Below are positions 20,359 through 28,663 of a stretch of 64,000 nt of DNA, in pieces. The notes below the pieces were generated by a model. That model did no database searches. It was not told the origin of the DNA and worked only from the letters and a program-made list of their open reading frames with translations. The DNA lies in assembly GCF_000526515.1 (NCBI RefSeq), contig NZ_JAGF01000001.1:806001-870000 (forward strand), given 5' to 3'. Made by a program: the position numbers and the translations under genes. The DNA is from Cellulomonas sp. KRMCY2. GTDB taxonomy: Bacteria > Actinomycetota > Actinomycetes > Actinomycetales > Cellulomonadaceae. The stretch's first letter is position 1, and each line of letters starts with the position of its first letter.

Positions 20359-20452
20359 CCGTCCTCCTTGACCTAGGTGCGGACGGCGACTCTGCCGTCC
20401 GCATGCGACCCCCCTGAGCCGCAGACGGGCGCAGTCTACGGGTGTCGTGCCC

Positions 20453-20477
20453 CAACGTTCCCGCGGCCCCGGACGTC
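20453..20477 (+). promoter_or_regulatory. ECF-type promoter of sigma module 1
   Basis: CAACGTTC at 20453-20460, 13 bases, then CGTC at 20474-20477; 64 bases before the start of the sigma gene. The same spaced pair occurs before every module in the array. Confidence 0.75.
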
Positions 20478-20540
20478 ATGATGATCGAGGGCGGGGAGCG
20501 GTGACGCGTCGACGCGTGACCGCCGGTCGAGAGGACACCG

Positions 20541-21110
20541 ATGGCGGCGTGGGAGAGCTCCCTCGACGAGCTGGTCCGGTCCCGCGGGTCGGCCCTCGTC
20601 GGGTACGCGTACCTGCTCTGCGGTGACCGGCGTGAGGCCGAGGACCTCGTCCAGGACGCCCTTGTCAAGACCTTCTCGCGCGGACGGAGCGGCTTCGAGC
20701 CGGCCAGCGTCGAGGGATACGTCCGGCGGGCCGTGCTGACCACCTACGTCGACGGCTTCCGTCGACGGCGGCGCTGGGCTGCCGTGCGCCATCTCGTGGC
20801 ACCGGACGACGTCGGGCCCGGGCCGGAGGCGTCCACCGCCGACCGGATCGACGTCCGGTCCGCGCTCGCGGCGCTCAGCCCGCGGGAACGGGCCTGCATC
20901 GTGCTGCGCTTCTACGAGGACCTGACCGTCCCGGCGATCGCCGAGGCCCTCGCGCTGAGCCAGGGGTCGGTCAAGCGGTACCTCTCCGACGGGGTGCACC
21001 GCATGGAAGGGCTGCTCGGACCCATGCCGAAGGCCCACGCCGCCGCAACCGAACAGGGCGCGGACGGTATCGACGTCGTCGAGATCGTGACCGGAGGGAG
21101 GACCCGATGA
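20541..21110 (+). CDS. SigE-family RNA polymerase sigma factor, module 1
   Basis: A 189-residue ECF sigma factor of the actinobacterial SigE-family (TIGR02983 type). Region 2 includes ALVGYAYLLCGDRREAEDLV and QDALVKTF, then the basic DGFRRRRRWAAVR. Region 4 is LSPRERACIVLRFYEDLTVP with helix-turn-helix AIAEALALSQGSVKRYLSD. It overlaps the partner gene by four bases (ATGA), so the two products are coupled. The conserved promoter upstream resembles what ECF factors recognise (AAC at -35, CGTC at -10), so autoregulation is likely. It is one of five paralogues in a row, closest by eye to modules 3 and 5 (FYEDLTVP signature). Confidence 0.93.
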   Translation: MAAWESSLDELVRSRGSALVGYAYLLCGDRREAEDLVQDALVKTFSRGRSGFEPASVEGYVRRAVLTTYVDGFRRRRRWAAVRHLVAPDDVGPGPEASTADRIDVRSALAALSPRERACIVLRFYEDLTVPAIAEALALSQGSVKRYLSDGVHRMEGLLGPMPKAHAAATEQGADGIDVVEIVTGGRTR

Positions 21111-22456
21111 ACATCGACCTGGAGGACTCGCTGGCCGAGCTGGCCCGGTCTGTCGGCGACGGCGCCACCGCGCGGATGACCGGTCAGGTGCACCGCATGG
21201 TGAGCCAGGTCCGGCGGCGACGGGCGACGCGGTACGCGGCGCAGGGCGCCGTGGGCATCGGCGCGGCAGCGGCAGTGGCCTTCGGCGGGATCCAGCTCGC
21301 CGGACGGACCGGGACGCCCGACCCGGCAGCCACCACCGATCCGTTCGACGTGGACGACGTGGACACGGTGCGGTCGCTCTGTGGTGAGCCGGCACCCACC
21401 ACACCGGCGGTCACCGCCGAGGCCTCCGCCACCTGGCACCTCACCGGCGAGCTCTCGTCGCCGGTGCCCGCCGGCGCGGCGGTCGAGGTCTCGACGACGC
21501 TCGTCGACGGCGAGTCCCGGCTCGTGACCCAGGGCGAGGCGACGACCGTCTCGCTCACGCTCATGGTGGTCGCGGACGGGGTCGTCGTCGCCCAGACGAC
21601 GACCGCCTACCCGGACGACCCGGCCGAGCGGCCCGGATCCGACCCTCAGGACTACGTGATCTCGAGGGACGTCCACGACTTCATCGCGTGCGGTTCGGGC
21701 TCCGCAGGCGACGCGCTGCCGGCCGGTGAGTACACGCTCGTCGCCGAGCAGGCGCTCCTGCTCGCCGACGGCACGACACCCGTCGAGGTGACCGGGGGCC
21801 CGTGGCCGTTCACGATCACCGAGGCGGACCCGGACGCCGTCGCCGAGGCCGAGGCCGCCGCCGCGCAGCGGGCGGTCGAGGCGATGCTCGCCCAGGACCA
21901 GCTCCGGGCGCAGCAGGCGGTCGACGCGATCCTGGCCGAAGCAGCCACCTGGGGCGTCGAGTCCCCCGGCTGCGGCTGGGCGGTCGAAGCCGACCCGGCC
22001 TCGCCGCTGGCCCTGACGATCGTCAGCGACGCCACCACGTCCGTCGGCGGCGCCTTCCTCCAGCTCGAGGCCGACCTGACGACGATCGACGGCGCCCACG
22101 TGATCGGCAACGCAGGCAGTCGGGTGGCGCGTCTCGTGCTGGCCCGCAACGGCGTCGTCGTCGGAGCGACCTACTGGGACCCGGCGGACTCCACCCCGGT
22201 CGACGTCGGCCCGGACTCGCCGATGACCCTGCCCCTGGTCGGCCACCTCGACGTCTGCAGCCGGCACCTGACCCAGCCGACCGACAACACCGCCGGCCCG
22301 GCTCTGCCGCCGGGGACGTACCAGGCCCACGCGGTTCTGGACGTGATGCTCAAGGAGGTCACCACCGCCGACGGCGAGGCGACGTCGCGCAGCGACCTGG
22401 TGCGGGCCGTGAGCGAGCCGTTCGACGTCACGGTGACCGCACCGACCGCACCGTGA
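21107..22456 (+). CDS. Single-pass membrane partner of sigma module 1 (putative anti-sigma/sensor)
   Basis: A 449-residue protein encoded in the -1 overlap after the sigma gene. Layout: a short cytoplasmic head of about 40 residues starting MNIDLEDSLAEL, an Arg-rich stop (QVRRRRATRY), one helix at about 43-66, and a large extracytoplasmic part. The head lacks the HxxxCxxC zinc motif of RskA/RsrA-type anti-sigmas, so an anti-sigma role is inferred from position and topology only. The ectodomain begins with a conserved Cys-Gly (SLCGEP) and contains two Ig-like halves, each ending in P-(A/P)-G-(E/T)-Y (LPAGEYTL, LPPGTYQA), separated by an Ala/Glu helix. It shares this plan with the partners of modules 3 and 5. 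Confidence 0.75.
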   Translation: MNIDLEDSLAELARSVGDGATARMTGQVHRMVSQVRRRRATRYAAQGAVGIGAAAAVAFGGIQLAGRTGTPDPAATTDPFDVDDVDTVRSLCGEPAPTTPAVTAEASATWHLTGELSSPVPAGAAVEVSTTLVDGESRLVTQGEATTVSLTLMVVADGVVVAQTTTAYPDDPAERPGSDPQDYVISRDVHDFIACGSGSAGDALPAGEYTLVAEQALLLADGTTPVEVTGGPWPFTITEADPDAVAEAEAAAAQRAVEAMLAQDQLRAQQAVDAILAEAATWGVESPGCGWAVEADPASPLALTIVSDATTSVGGAFLQLEADLTTIDGAHVIGNAGSRVARLVLARNGVVVGATYWDPADSTPVDVGPDSPMTLPLVGHLDVCSRHLTQPTDNTAGPALPPGTYQAHAVLDVMLKEVTTADGEATSRSDLVRAVSEPFDVTVTAPTAP

Positions 22457-22526
22457 CCCTCCTGCCGGTCGGCGCGCGCCTGGGCCTCGCTCGGTCGCTC
22501 AGGCTCGCTCGCTGACGTCACCGCCC

Positions 22527-22551
22527 CAACGTTCCGGGGTCCTGCGGTGTC
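22527..22551 (+). promoter_or_regulatory. ECF-type promoter of sigma module 2
   Basis: CAACGTTC at 22527-22534 and TGTC at 22548-22551, identical spacing to the other copies; 43 bases before the GTG start. Confidence 0.7.
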
Positions 22552-22594
22552 TCGAGGGTGAAGGATGTGACCGGTCGGACGGACGGGGGCGCCG

Positions 22595-23125
22595 GTGGCG
22601 GGCGACGACAGGCTCGAGACGCTCGCTCGCGAGCGCGGCCCTGCCCTCGTCGGGTACGCCTACCTGCTGACTCGTGACCTGCACTCCGCGCAGGACCTCG
22701 TCCAGGAGTCGATGGTCCGCACGTTCTCGCGGACCCACCGGGGCCAGGACGTCGTGTCGCTCGAGGCGTACGTGCGGCGCGCGATCCTCAACGCGTACCT
22801 CAACACCCACCGGTCCCGCGGTCGCTGGGCCCTCGTCAGGCACCTGGCCGTCGACTCGCGGCGCCCCGAGGCGCCCGAGACCGTCGCGACGGACCGGGTC
22901 GACGTCCTGGCAGCGCTCAGCCGGCTGTCACCCCGCGAGCGCGCCTGCATCGTCCTGCGGCACGTCGAGGACCTGACCGTGCCGGAGATAGCCGCGCGGC
23001 TGAGCGTCAGCGAGGGCGCCGTCAAGCGCTACCTCTCCGACGCACGCACACGGCTCGCGCCGCTGCTGGCGACCGACGACGCGGCCCTCGAGGACGTCGT
23101 CACGACACGAGAGGCGAAGCGATGA
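22595..23125 (+). CDS. SigE-family RNA polymerase sigma factor, module 2
   Basis: A 176-residue SigE-family ECF factor. Region 2 shows GPALVGYAYLLTRDLHSAQD and LVQESMVRTF. Region 4 reads LSPRERACIVLRHVEDLTVP and EIAARLSVSEGAVKRYLSD. The linker is NTHRSRGRWALVRH, less basic than in its paralogues. GTG start (VAGDDRLETLARERG) is aligned with the others. It overlaps the next gene by ATGA. It shares the RH-(V/M)-(E/D)-D-L variant of region 4 with module 4, so modules 2/4 and 1/3/5 may be two subgroups. Confidence 0.92.
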   Translation: MAGDDRLETLARERGPALVGYAYLLTRDLHSAQDLVQESMVRTFSRTHRGQDVVSLEAYVRRAILNAYLNTHRSRGRWALVRHLAVDSRRPEAPETVATDRVDVLAALSRLSPRERACIVLRHVEDLTVPEIAARLSVSEGAVKRYLSDARTRLAPLLATDDAALEDVVTTREAKR

Positions 23126-24228
23126 GCGACGACGTCGCCGACGGGCTCCGCGAGCTCGCCGCAGATGCCGGCACAGCCCACGCGGCCGGCGGCGGCTTCC
23201 CGACGGCGGCGATGGCCCGGCGCGCGCGACGCAACCGCCGTGTGCGCGGCACGGCCACCGCGGTCGCGGCGACGCTGACCACCACCGGTGTGGTGCTGGC
23301 TGGCGTCGCCGTCGCCGGTCTGCGCCACGACGACAGCCTGGTCGCCGACCCGTGGGTCGCCGACCAGTGGGACGTCGACTACTCGGCCTGCGGGCTGTCG
23401 CTCGACGAGCTCGGCTGGCGCTCGCAGGCGCAGGGACCGGCCGTCCTCGCGGCGACCTCGTCCGGCGACGGCACCGACTGGGGCGCCCGGTCGGACGCCG
23501 CCGGGAACCTCACCGTGACAACCGTCCTGGTGTCCTCGGCGACCGACGCCCGGCTCACACTCGTCGCTCCCCGGCCGGACTTCGTCATCCAGTCGGCCGG
23601 CGGAGGCGTCGTCGTCGGTGTCCTGGGCGCGCCGGCAGGGCAGGAGCCTGCCGAGGGGCTCGTCCCGCCGGCCACGACCCCGCACGTCACCGCGGCGCCG
23701 ATGTACTCGTGCGCAGCCGCCGACGGCCGCACGGCGCTCGAGGCCGGTGACTACGTGCTGGCCGGGTCGCAGCAGGCCGTGTTCGAGGACCCGGACGGGA
23801 CGGAGCGCACGTACCTCGCCCAGTCGCAGCAGCGGCTTGACGTGCCCTCGGCGACGCCGTCCGAGGGGCCGAGCGTCGCGGCACCACCCATCGCGGCACC
23901 AACTGTCGAGGTCACCGCCGGGCCGGGCCCGACCCTCGCCGACCTCCCGGTCGAGGTCCCGCTCGTGGTCGAGCGCCTGCTCCGGATCGAGGCGGTCGAC
24001 GACGCGACGTGGCAGGTCACTGTGGAGTTCGACGACCGCGACGGGTACGCCCGGGCCCGCGCGGCGCTCGTCGATGCGGGGTTCGCGGTGGACGGCGAGG
24101 AGACCTCGGCCGACCGGCCCTTCTGGTCGTTCGGAACGTTCAGCAGCCCGCGGTACACGGTGACCCTCGACGTCTCCAACGAGACCGGTGGCGGCTTCCT
24201 GGGGGACTACCTGATCACGACCCGGTGA
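23122..24228 (+). CDS. Single-pass membrane partner of sigma module 2
   Basis: A 368-residue protein with the same plan as the other partners. Cytoplasmic head MSDDVADGLRELAADAGT, basic ARRARRNRRVRG, one helix at about 44-66, then an extracytoplasmic domain. The ectodomain has a Cys-Gly near its start (SACGLSLDELGW) and a second Cys in MYSCAAADGR. Its C-terminal 90 residues (LLRIEAVDDATWQVTVEFDD ... FGTFSSPRYTVTLDV) look like a separate alpha/beta domain not seen in the other partners. No zinc-binding anti-sigma motif. Function is inferred from operon structure. Confidence 0.72.
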   Translation: MSDDVADGLRELAADAGTAHAAGGGFPTAAMARRARRNRRVRGTATAVAATLTTTGVVLAGVAVAGLRHDDSLVADPWVADQWDVDYSACGLSLDELGWRSQAQGPAVLAATSSGDGTDWGARSDAAGNLTVTTVLVSSATDARLTLVAPRPDFVIQSAGGGVVVGVLGAPAGQEPAEGLVPPATTPHVTAAPMYSCAAADGRTALEAGDYVLAGSQQAVFEDPDGTERTYLAQSQQRLDVPSATPSEGPSVAAPPIAAPTVEVTAGPGPTLADLPVEVPLVVERLLRIEAVDDATWQVTVEFDDRDGYARARAALVDAGFAVDGEETSADRPFWSFGTFSSPRYTVTLDVSNETGGGFLGDYLITTR

Positions 24229-24240
24229 CGTCCATGTCCC

Positions 24241-24324
24241 GGGCCTGTGCTCCCGGGCCTGTGCTCCTGGGCCCGTGCTCCTGGGCCCGTGCTCCTGGGC
24301 CCGTGCTCCTGGGCCCGTGCTCCG
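24241..24324. repeat. Tandem repeat, 14 bp unit, six copies
   Basis: Six head-to-tail copies of GGGCCCGTGCTCCT (first two variant) lie directly after the stop of the module 2 partner and before the module 3 promoter. Confidence 0.9.
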
Positions 24325-24363
24325 GGGACTCTTCCCCGGGCCGCACGGCATCGCGCGCCGCTA

Positions 24364-24388
24364 CAACGTTCTGGCACCGTCGCCCGTC
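24364..24388 (+). promoter_or_regulatory. ECF-type promoter of sigma module 3
   Basis: CAACGTTC at 24364-24371 and CGTC at 24385-24388, 58 bases before the sigma start. The following leader has a short direct repeat (GTGCGGTAGATGATCA / GTGCGGTAGCTGATCA). Confidence 0.75.
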
Positions 24389-24446
24389 AGTGCGGTAGAT
24401 GATCAGTGCGGTAGCTGATCAGGGCAGGTCGGAGACTGGGGGCGGG

Positions 24447-25022
24447 ATGGCACAGAGCGGGGACCACGGTCTCGCGGAGCTGGTCAGCGCGCGGGGCCGG
24501 GACCTGACGGCCTACGCCTACCTGCTCTGCGGCGACCGCGCCGCGGCCCAGGACCTCGTCCAGGATGCGATCGTCAAGGTGTTCGGGCGCACCCGCGCGG
24601 GCTTCGTGCCCGATGTCGCCGAGGCGTACGTGCGGCGCACGATGCTGACCCTCTACATCGACGGGTACCGCCGTCGGCGCACCTGGGCCGGGGTGCGGCA
24701 CCTCGTCGCCGAGCACCACGTCTACGGCTCGCCCGAGGCATCGGTCGTCGACCGGGTCGACCTGCGCGCGGCCCTGCGAACCCTGGCCCCGCAGGAGCGC
24801 GCCACCGTCGTGCTGCGGTTCTACGAGGACCTGACCGTCCCTGAGATCGCCGAGCGGATGGGCCTCGCCCCCGGCTCGGTCAAGCGCTACCTGAGCAACG
24901 CGCTCCACAGGCTCGAGGCGCAGCTCGGCCCCATGCCGGACCTGCAGCTCGACGACACGATCGTCGTCGACGTGCCGCGGCGCGTCTCCGTCATCGCTGA
25001 CCCCGAAGGAGGGCGACTGTGA
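24447..25022 (+). CDS. SigE-family RNA polymerase sigma factor, module 3
   Basis: A 191-residue SigE-family factor. Region 2: DLTAYAYLLCGDRAAAQDLV, QDAIVKVFGR; basic linker DGYRRRRTWAGVRHL; region 4: LAPQERATVVLRFYEDLTVP, EIAERMGLAPGSVKRYLSN. Start taken at ATG 24447 (MAQSGDHGL) behind GGGGGCGGG, in line with the paralogues; the frame is open back to 24399. The tail LDDTIVVDVPRR is longer than region 4 needs, as in modules 1 and 5. Overlaps its partner gene by GTGA. Confidence 0.93.
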   Translation: MAQSGDHGLAELVSARGRDLTAYAYLLCGDRAAAQDLVQDAIVKVFGRTRAGFVPDVAEAYVRRTMLTLYIDGYRRRRTWAGVRHLVAEHHVYGSPEASVVDRVDLRAALRTLAPQERATVVLRFYEDLTVPEIAERMGLAPGSVKRYLSNALHRLEAQLGPMPDLQLDDTIVVDVPRRVSVIADPEGGRL

Positions 25023-26437
25023 ACCACGACCTGCGGCGGGACCTGCACGACCTCAGCCAGAGCGAGCGCCCGTTCCTCGACGACCTGCCGATCGTGCTGC
25101 TGCAGAAGCGGGCGCACCGGTCCCGCGTGCGGCGCACGGCGACGTACTCGGCCGTCGGTGCAGGCGCAGCGGCCGCCGTCGTCTTCGGTGGGATCGCCGG
25201 CGCCGCAGCCCTGCGCGACCGCGACGCCCGGCCGGAGCCCCCGGTCGCGCCGCAGCCGACCCCGACCGAGACCAGCCTGCCCGGTCCGACCGCGGCGCCG
25301 ACCCTCACGCCCACGCCCACCCTCACACCGACCGAGGCGGCCTGGCAGCCAGGGTGGGAGGCGTGCGGCGAGATCCTCACCTATGACTCGTTCGACGTCG
25401 TCGACGACGACGACACCTCCTGGTACGTCTGGTCGGACACGTACCCGATCACGTCCGCGGTCGGCGAGCCGTTCCCAGCCGAGCTGCTCCTGGGGTCGAG
25501 CAACACGCAGGACGAGACTGTCGAGGCGCGGGTCGTCGACGTCGCGGCGGCCAGGTTCGACGAGGCCACCTACAGCTACGAGGTCGTCGGCATCGCGGCG
25601 CACGCTCTGAGCAGCAGGACGCAGGGACTGGTCCCATCGAGCCGAGGCGACGACGCATGGCTGCCCCTCGAGCCGTTCGAGGAGCGGATCACCTCGTGCG
25701 AGGCGTCGCCGCTCGCGGGTGGCGACGGCTGGCTCGACGTGCCCCTGCCGGACGACGCGTACACCCTGCTGGTCACCGTCGAGGTGACCAAGGCCGACGG
25801 CGAGGTCGTCATGGTCAGGTACCCCGCCGGGGAGATCGGGGAGCCTGACGCCGTCGAGGAGCCAGAGCCCTCAGGTCCGGTGACCCTGGTGCCGGGCCCG
25901 GAGGTCATCGCCGTGGGTACGCCCACGCGCTTCGGCTGGGACATGACCAGGAACAGCCGGTCCTTGTCCGCGGCAGAGCAGGCCACCTGGTGCGGCAAGA
26001 GCGCCGCCGAGACGGGCATCATCCAGGAGAACCCTGGGGAGGTCGTCGGCATGCCGCTGTCGTCGACGAGCACCGCGTTCATCGAGAACGGCGAGCTGAT
26101 CCTCCGGACGGCGGTGACGAACAACGGGCTCGCGGAGTCCGGCGGCACCCTCACGTACGCGATCGCCCACGTGCTCCGCGACGGCCGCATCGTCGCCTGG
26201 GCGGAACCCGGGCTACTGGCCACCCCGGTCGCGGAGTGGCCCACCGGCGCGACGGTGGAGCTCGACATGTCGGTCGGGCCCTGGACATGCACCTTCATGG
26301 GCGGGGAGGTGTGGCCGGCCGGGACGTATGAGGTCCACTCGGCAGCGACCTTCGTGCTGCCCACCAGTCCGCGGAGCGACGGCTACCCGCCGATGTACGG
26401 CATCTCCAACGACGTCTTCACCTTCACCATCGAGTGA
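25019..26437 (+). CDS. Single-pass membrane partner of sigma module 3
   Basis: A 472-residue membrane-anchored protein. Head MNHDLRRDLHDLSQSE, basic KRAHRSRVRRT, helix at about 41-65, then a Pro/Thr linker (TPTETSLPGPTAAPTLTP) and a two-part ectodomain. It has the conserved Cys-Gly (WEACGEIL), further Cys (ITSCEASPL, TWCGKSAAE, WTCTFMGG) and the P-x-G-T-Y motif (VWPAGTYEVHS) near the end. The second half parallels partner 5 around FGWDM / FGWSTL. No zinc anti-sigma motif. GTG start overlaps the sigma stop. Confidence 0.74.
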   Translation: MNHDLRRDLHDLSQSERPFLDDLPIVLLQKRAHRSRVRRTATYSAVGAGAAAAVVFGGIAGAAALRDRDARPEPPVAPQPTPTETSLPGPTAAPTLTPTPTLTPTEAAWQPGWEACGEILTYDSFDVVDDDDTSWYVWSDTYPITSAVGEPFPAELLLGSSNTQDETVEARVVDVAAARFDEATYSYEVVGIAAHALSSRTQGLVPSSRGDDAWLPLEPFEERITSCEASPLAGGDGWLDVPLPDDAYTLLVTVEVTKADGEVVMVRYPAGEIGEPDAVEEPEPSGPVTLVPGPEVIAVGTPTRFGWDMTRNSRSLSAAEQATWCGKSAAETGIIQENPGEVVGMPLSSTSTAFIENGELILRTAVTNNGLAESGGTLTYAIAHVLRDGRIVAWAEPGLLATPVAEWPTGATVELDMSVGPWTCTFMGGEVWPAGTYEVHSAATFVLPTSPRSDGYPPMYGISNDVFTFTIE

Positions 26438-26463
26438 CGCAGGACCCACCGAGCGCAGGCGCA

Positions 26464-26488
26464 CAACGTTCGGCCGTGACCGGTCGTC
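26464..26488 (+). promoter_or_regulatory. Orphan ECF-type promoter in front of a decayed module
   Basis: CAACGTTC at 26464-26471 and CGTC at 26485-26488, spacing identical to the other copies, but no intact sigma gene follows. An AGGGGG site and an ATG (26539) lie about 50 bases downstream, where the sigma start would be expected. Confidence 0.7.
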
Positions 26489-26538
26489 CTTGACTGCAGG
26501 AGGCGGGCACCGGATCCGCCGGCAAGGGGGCACGCGCG

Positions 26539-26950
26539 ATGGCGGACCGGTGGCGGCAACGGGCCGACGACGACGAACCACCTCGCCGTCGGCGGACCCT
26601 TCCCGACCGTCTGGGAGGACGCCGGCCGGGTGGAGCGGGTCGACTTCCTCACACCCGGGCCGCGCACCAGCGGCGGTGTCGGGGTGGGCTCGACGCTCGA
26701 CGAGCCGCTCGCGGCAGACCCGGAGGCGCGGCTCCTGGCCGGCCCCGAGGGCGAGCCCCTGGAGCTGTGGGGCTTCTCCGACACCTCCGGCACTGTGGTC
26801 TTCGAGGTGCTGACCGACGCGTTCGAGTCCGACGTGGCACCCGGCACGATCGTCTCGGTCGCGATCCTTGCGGCGGACCACCCCTACGGCCTGCCGACCG
26901 ACTACCCGCTCGGCTACTCCCCGGCCTACGAAGGCGACGTGTGCGGCTGA
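26539..26950 (+). pseudogene. Remnant of a sixth module (surviving C-terminal ectodomain fragment)
   Basis: After the orphan promoter an ATG with a ribosome site at 26539 opens a frame (MADRWRQRADDDEP) that turns into Arg/Gly nonsense. Another frame carries a protein-like sequence from about 26576 (NHLAVGGPFPTVWEDAG) to the stop at 26948-26950. Its only start is GTG 26630, giving 106 residues that lead to GVGVGSTLDEPLAADPEARL and end TDYPLGYSPAYEGDVCG. The G-x-VGST-L-x-x-x-x-A-x-x-P pattern is common in the C-terminal parts of secreted actinobacterial proteins. The arrangement suggests that the sigma gene and the head of a partner were lost by deletion and frameshift. A short functional gene starting at 26630 cannot be excluded. 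Confidence 0.55.
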
Positions 26951-26986
26951 TCAGGCTCACAGCGCCCGACGGCGTCGCAGACCAGG

Positions 26987-27040
26987 AAGCCGTCACGGGC
27001 CGGTAGGCCGTCACGGGCCAGTGGGTCGTCACAGACCCGT
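26987..27040. repeat. Tandem repeat, 18 bp unit, three copies
   Basis: AGGCCGTCACGGGCCAGT-like units at 26987, 27005 and 27023, between the decayed module and the module 4 promoter. Confidence 0.8.
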
Positions 27041-27054
27041 AGGCCGACGCCCCA

Positions 27055-27079
27055 CAACCTCCCGCACCGTTCGAGCGTC
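27055..27079 (+). promoter_or_regulatory. ECF-type promoter of sigma module 4 (variant -35)
   Basis: CAACCTCC at 27055-27062 and CGTC at 27076-27079; same spacing, two changes in the -35 element. It lies 80 bases before the start, the longest leader of the set. Confidence 0.6.
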
Positions 27080-27158
27080 AAGGCAGTAGGTGCACCGCGA
27101 GGATGGTGCACAGGGGCGACGGTCGAGGGTGGGACACCGTGAGCAGGGCAGGCGCAGC

Positions 27159-27722
27159 ATGAACAGGCGGGACGAGGTCGTGGCAACCCTCGCGCGCGAG
27201 CGCTGGGGGGCGCTGGTGGGGTACGCCTACCTGCTGACCGGGAGCGTCGGCGATGCGGAGGACCTTGTCCAGGACGCACTGGTCAAGGTCGTCGTCCGCG
27301 GCCGCGACGGCACGGACGTGCAGGCCGTCGAGGCCTACGTGCGGCAGGCGGTGATGTCGACCTTCCTCGACGGGTACCGCAGACGCGTCCGCTGGGCGCG
27401 GGTCCGGACGCTCGTCGCCGCCGAGGGCCGCGACCGGACCGGCCGTGACCCCGCCCTGGCCACCGCGAACCAGGTCGATGTGCGAGCCGCGCTGGCCGGG
27501 CTGTCGCCCCGCGAACGGGCCTGCGTCGTGCTGCGGCACATGGACGACCTCTCGGTCGCCGAGACGGCCGAGCGGCTCGGCGTGAGCGTCGGGGCGGTCA
27601 AGCGGTACACGAGCGACGGCATGACGCGGCTCGAGGGAGTGCTCGGCCCGATCGCCGACCCGCACCCGAACGCTTCGGCGGGCACGAGCACGACGACTGT
27701 CGAGAGGACGGTGACCCGATGA
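27159..27722 (+). CDS. SigE-family RNA polymerase sigma factor, module 4
   Basis: A 187-residue SigE-family factor. Region 2: GALVGYAYLLTGSVGDAEDL, VQDALVKVVVRG; linker DGYRRRVRWARVRTL; region 4: LSPRERACVVLRHMDDLSVA, ETAERLGVSVGAVKRYTSD. It differs most from the others in region 4 (DDLSVAETAERLG and YTSD). Start ATG 27159 (MNRRDEVVATLARERW) matches the paralogues; the frame is open to 27090. Overlaps its partner by ATGA. Confidence 0.92.
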   Translation: MNRRDEVVATLARERWGALVGYAYLLTGSVGDAEDLVQDALVKVVVRGRDGTDVQAVEAYVRQAVMSTFLDGYRRRVRWARVRTLVAAEGRDRTGRDPALATANQVDVRAALAGLSPRERACVVLRHMDDLSVAETAERLGVSVGAVKRYTSDGMTRLEGVLGPIADPHPNASAGTSTTTVERTVTR

Positions 27723-28549
27723 TCGATCTGCGCGACGCCCTGTCGGGCATCCAGGACGCAGCAGGCGACGCCGGCGGGCCCGCCCCGACCGAGGCGATCC
27801 TCGCGCGCCGGCGACGTCGCCGGGCCGCCAGGGCGATCGGCGGGACTCTCGTCGGCGCGGCGGTGATCGGTGCCGTCGTGCTCGTCGCCCCGTCCCTCCT
27901 CGGCCCGGTCGAGGTGCTGCCGCCGGTCGTCACCGAGAGCCCGTCGCCCTCCCCCGAGCCCAGCACGACGCCCGATCCGACACCCGGCACACCCGAGACA
28001 CCCGAGACACCGAGCCCGGATGCCGAACCCGCCACCGACCCGACGACGTCGACCATGCCGCTCAAGGACCCGTCGACGCGGTTCGACGGCGCCGTCTCGA
28101 TCGTCTCCGCCATCCCGGACTCCGAGGACTCCCTGGCGGACGGCGACTACTTCGGGTTCCTGCACGGGGCCGACGCCGCTGCCCGGACCGTCTCGGTCGA
28201 CATCGGGATCTTCTACGGCGGCGAGGCGGCCGACGAGTACGTCCGGGTGAACGAGCCCGAGTTCTGGGCGGCGGAGGGTGGCACCGTCCCGAACGGCTAC
28301 TTCATCGTCAACGACGTCGAGCGCGTCCGCGAGATCCCGGTGTCCCCCGACGTGACGGTGGCCAACTGGTGCTTCAGCGACGGGCTCGACGTCATCAGCC
28401 GCGACTTCGCGCAGTGGGCGACGGCGACCCGCGTCGACATGCAGACCTGCGACGACCCCGACCCGACCGTCTGGCAGGGCAACGACCTGTACTGGTTCGA
28501 CGTCCGGGACGGCGTCGTCATGCAGATCGTCGGGCAGTACGTGCCATGA
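27719..28549 (+). CDS. Single-pass membrane partner of sigma module 4
   Basis: A 276-residue protein, the shortest partner. Head MIDLRDALSGIQDAAGDAGG, basic ARRRRRRAARA, helix at about 39-62. A Pro/Thr/Glu linker (SPSPSPEPSTTPDPTPGTPE) follows, with its own short repeats. The compact ectodomain of about 160 residues contains FYGGEAADEYVRVNEPEFW, NGYFIVNDVERVREIPV and a Cys pair (NWCFSDG, MQTCDDP). The ectodomain differs from those of modules 1, 3 and 5, so each module could sense a different cue through a shared inner part. No zinc anti-sigma motif. Confidence 0.72.
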   Translation: MIDLRDALSGIQDAAGDAGGPAPTEAILARRRRRRAARAIGGTLVGAAVIGAVVLVAPSLLGPVEVLPPVVTESPSPSPEPSTTPDPTPGTPETPETPSPDAEPATDPTTSTMPLKDPSTRFDGAVSIVSAIPDSEDSLADGDYFGFLHGADAAARTVSVDIGIFYGGEAADEYVRVNEPEFWAAEGGTVPNGYFIVNDVERVREIPVSPDVTVANWCFSDGLDVISRDFAQWATATRVDMQTCDDPDPTVWQGNDLYWFDVRDGVVMQIVGQYVP

Positions 28550-28573
28550 GTCCCGTGCGCCTCCGCACCGCTA

Positions 28574-28598
28574 CAACGATCCGGGGTCGGTGAGCGTT
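28574..28598 (+). promoter_or_regulatory. ECF-type promoter of sigma module 5
   Basis: CAACGATC at 28574-28581 and CGTT at 28595-28598; same spacing with one change in each element; 66 bases before the start. Confidence 0.6.
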
Positions 28599-28663
28599 AG
28601 GTCAGTGAGATGTCGGTGCGGAGCCACAGCTGACCCCGCGCCTGAGCCGCGAAGGGCCGGACG

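Noticed and set aside
18073-20376. A 767-codon open frame antisense to hppA on the plus strand
   Set aside because: Composition is Asp/Arg/His-rich nonsense of the kind produced by the complement of high-GC codons; hppA on the other strand has all family motifs.
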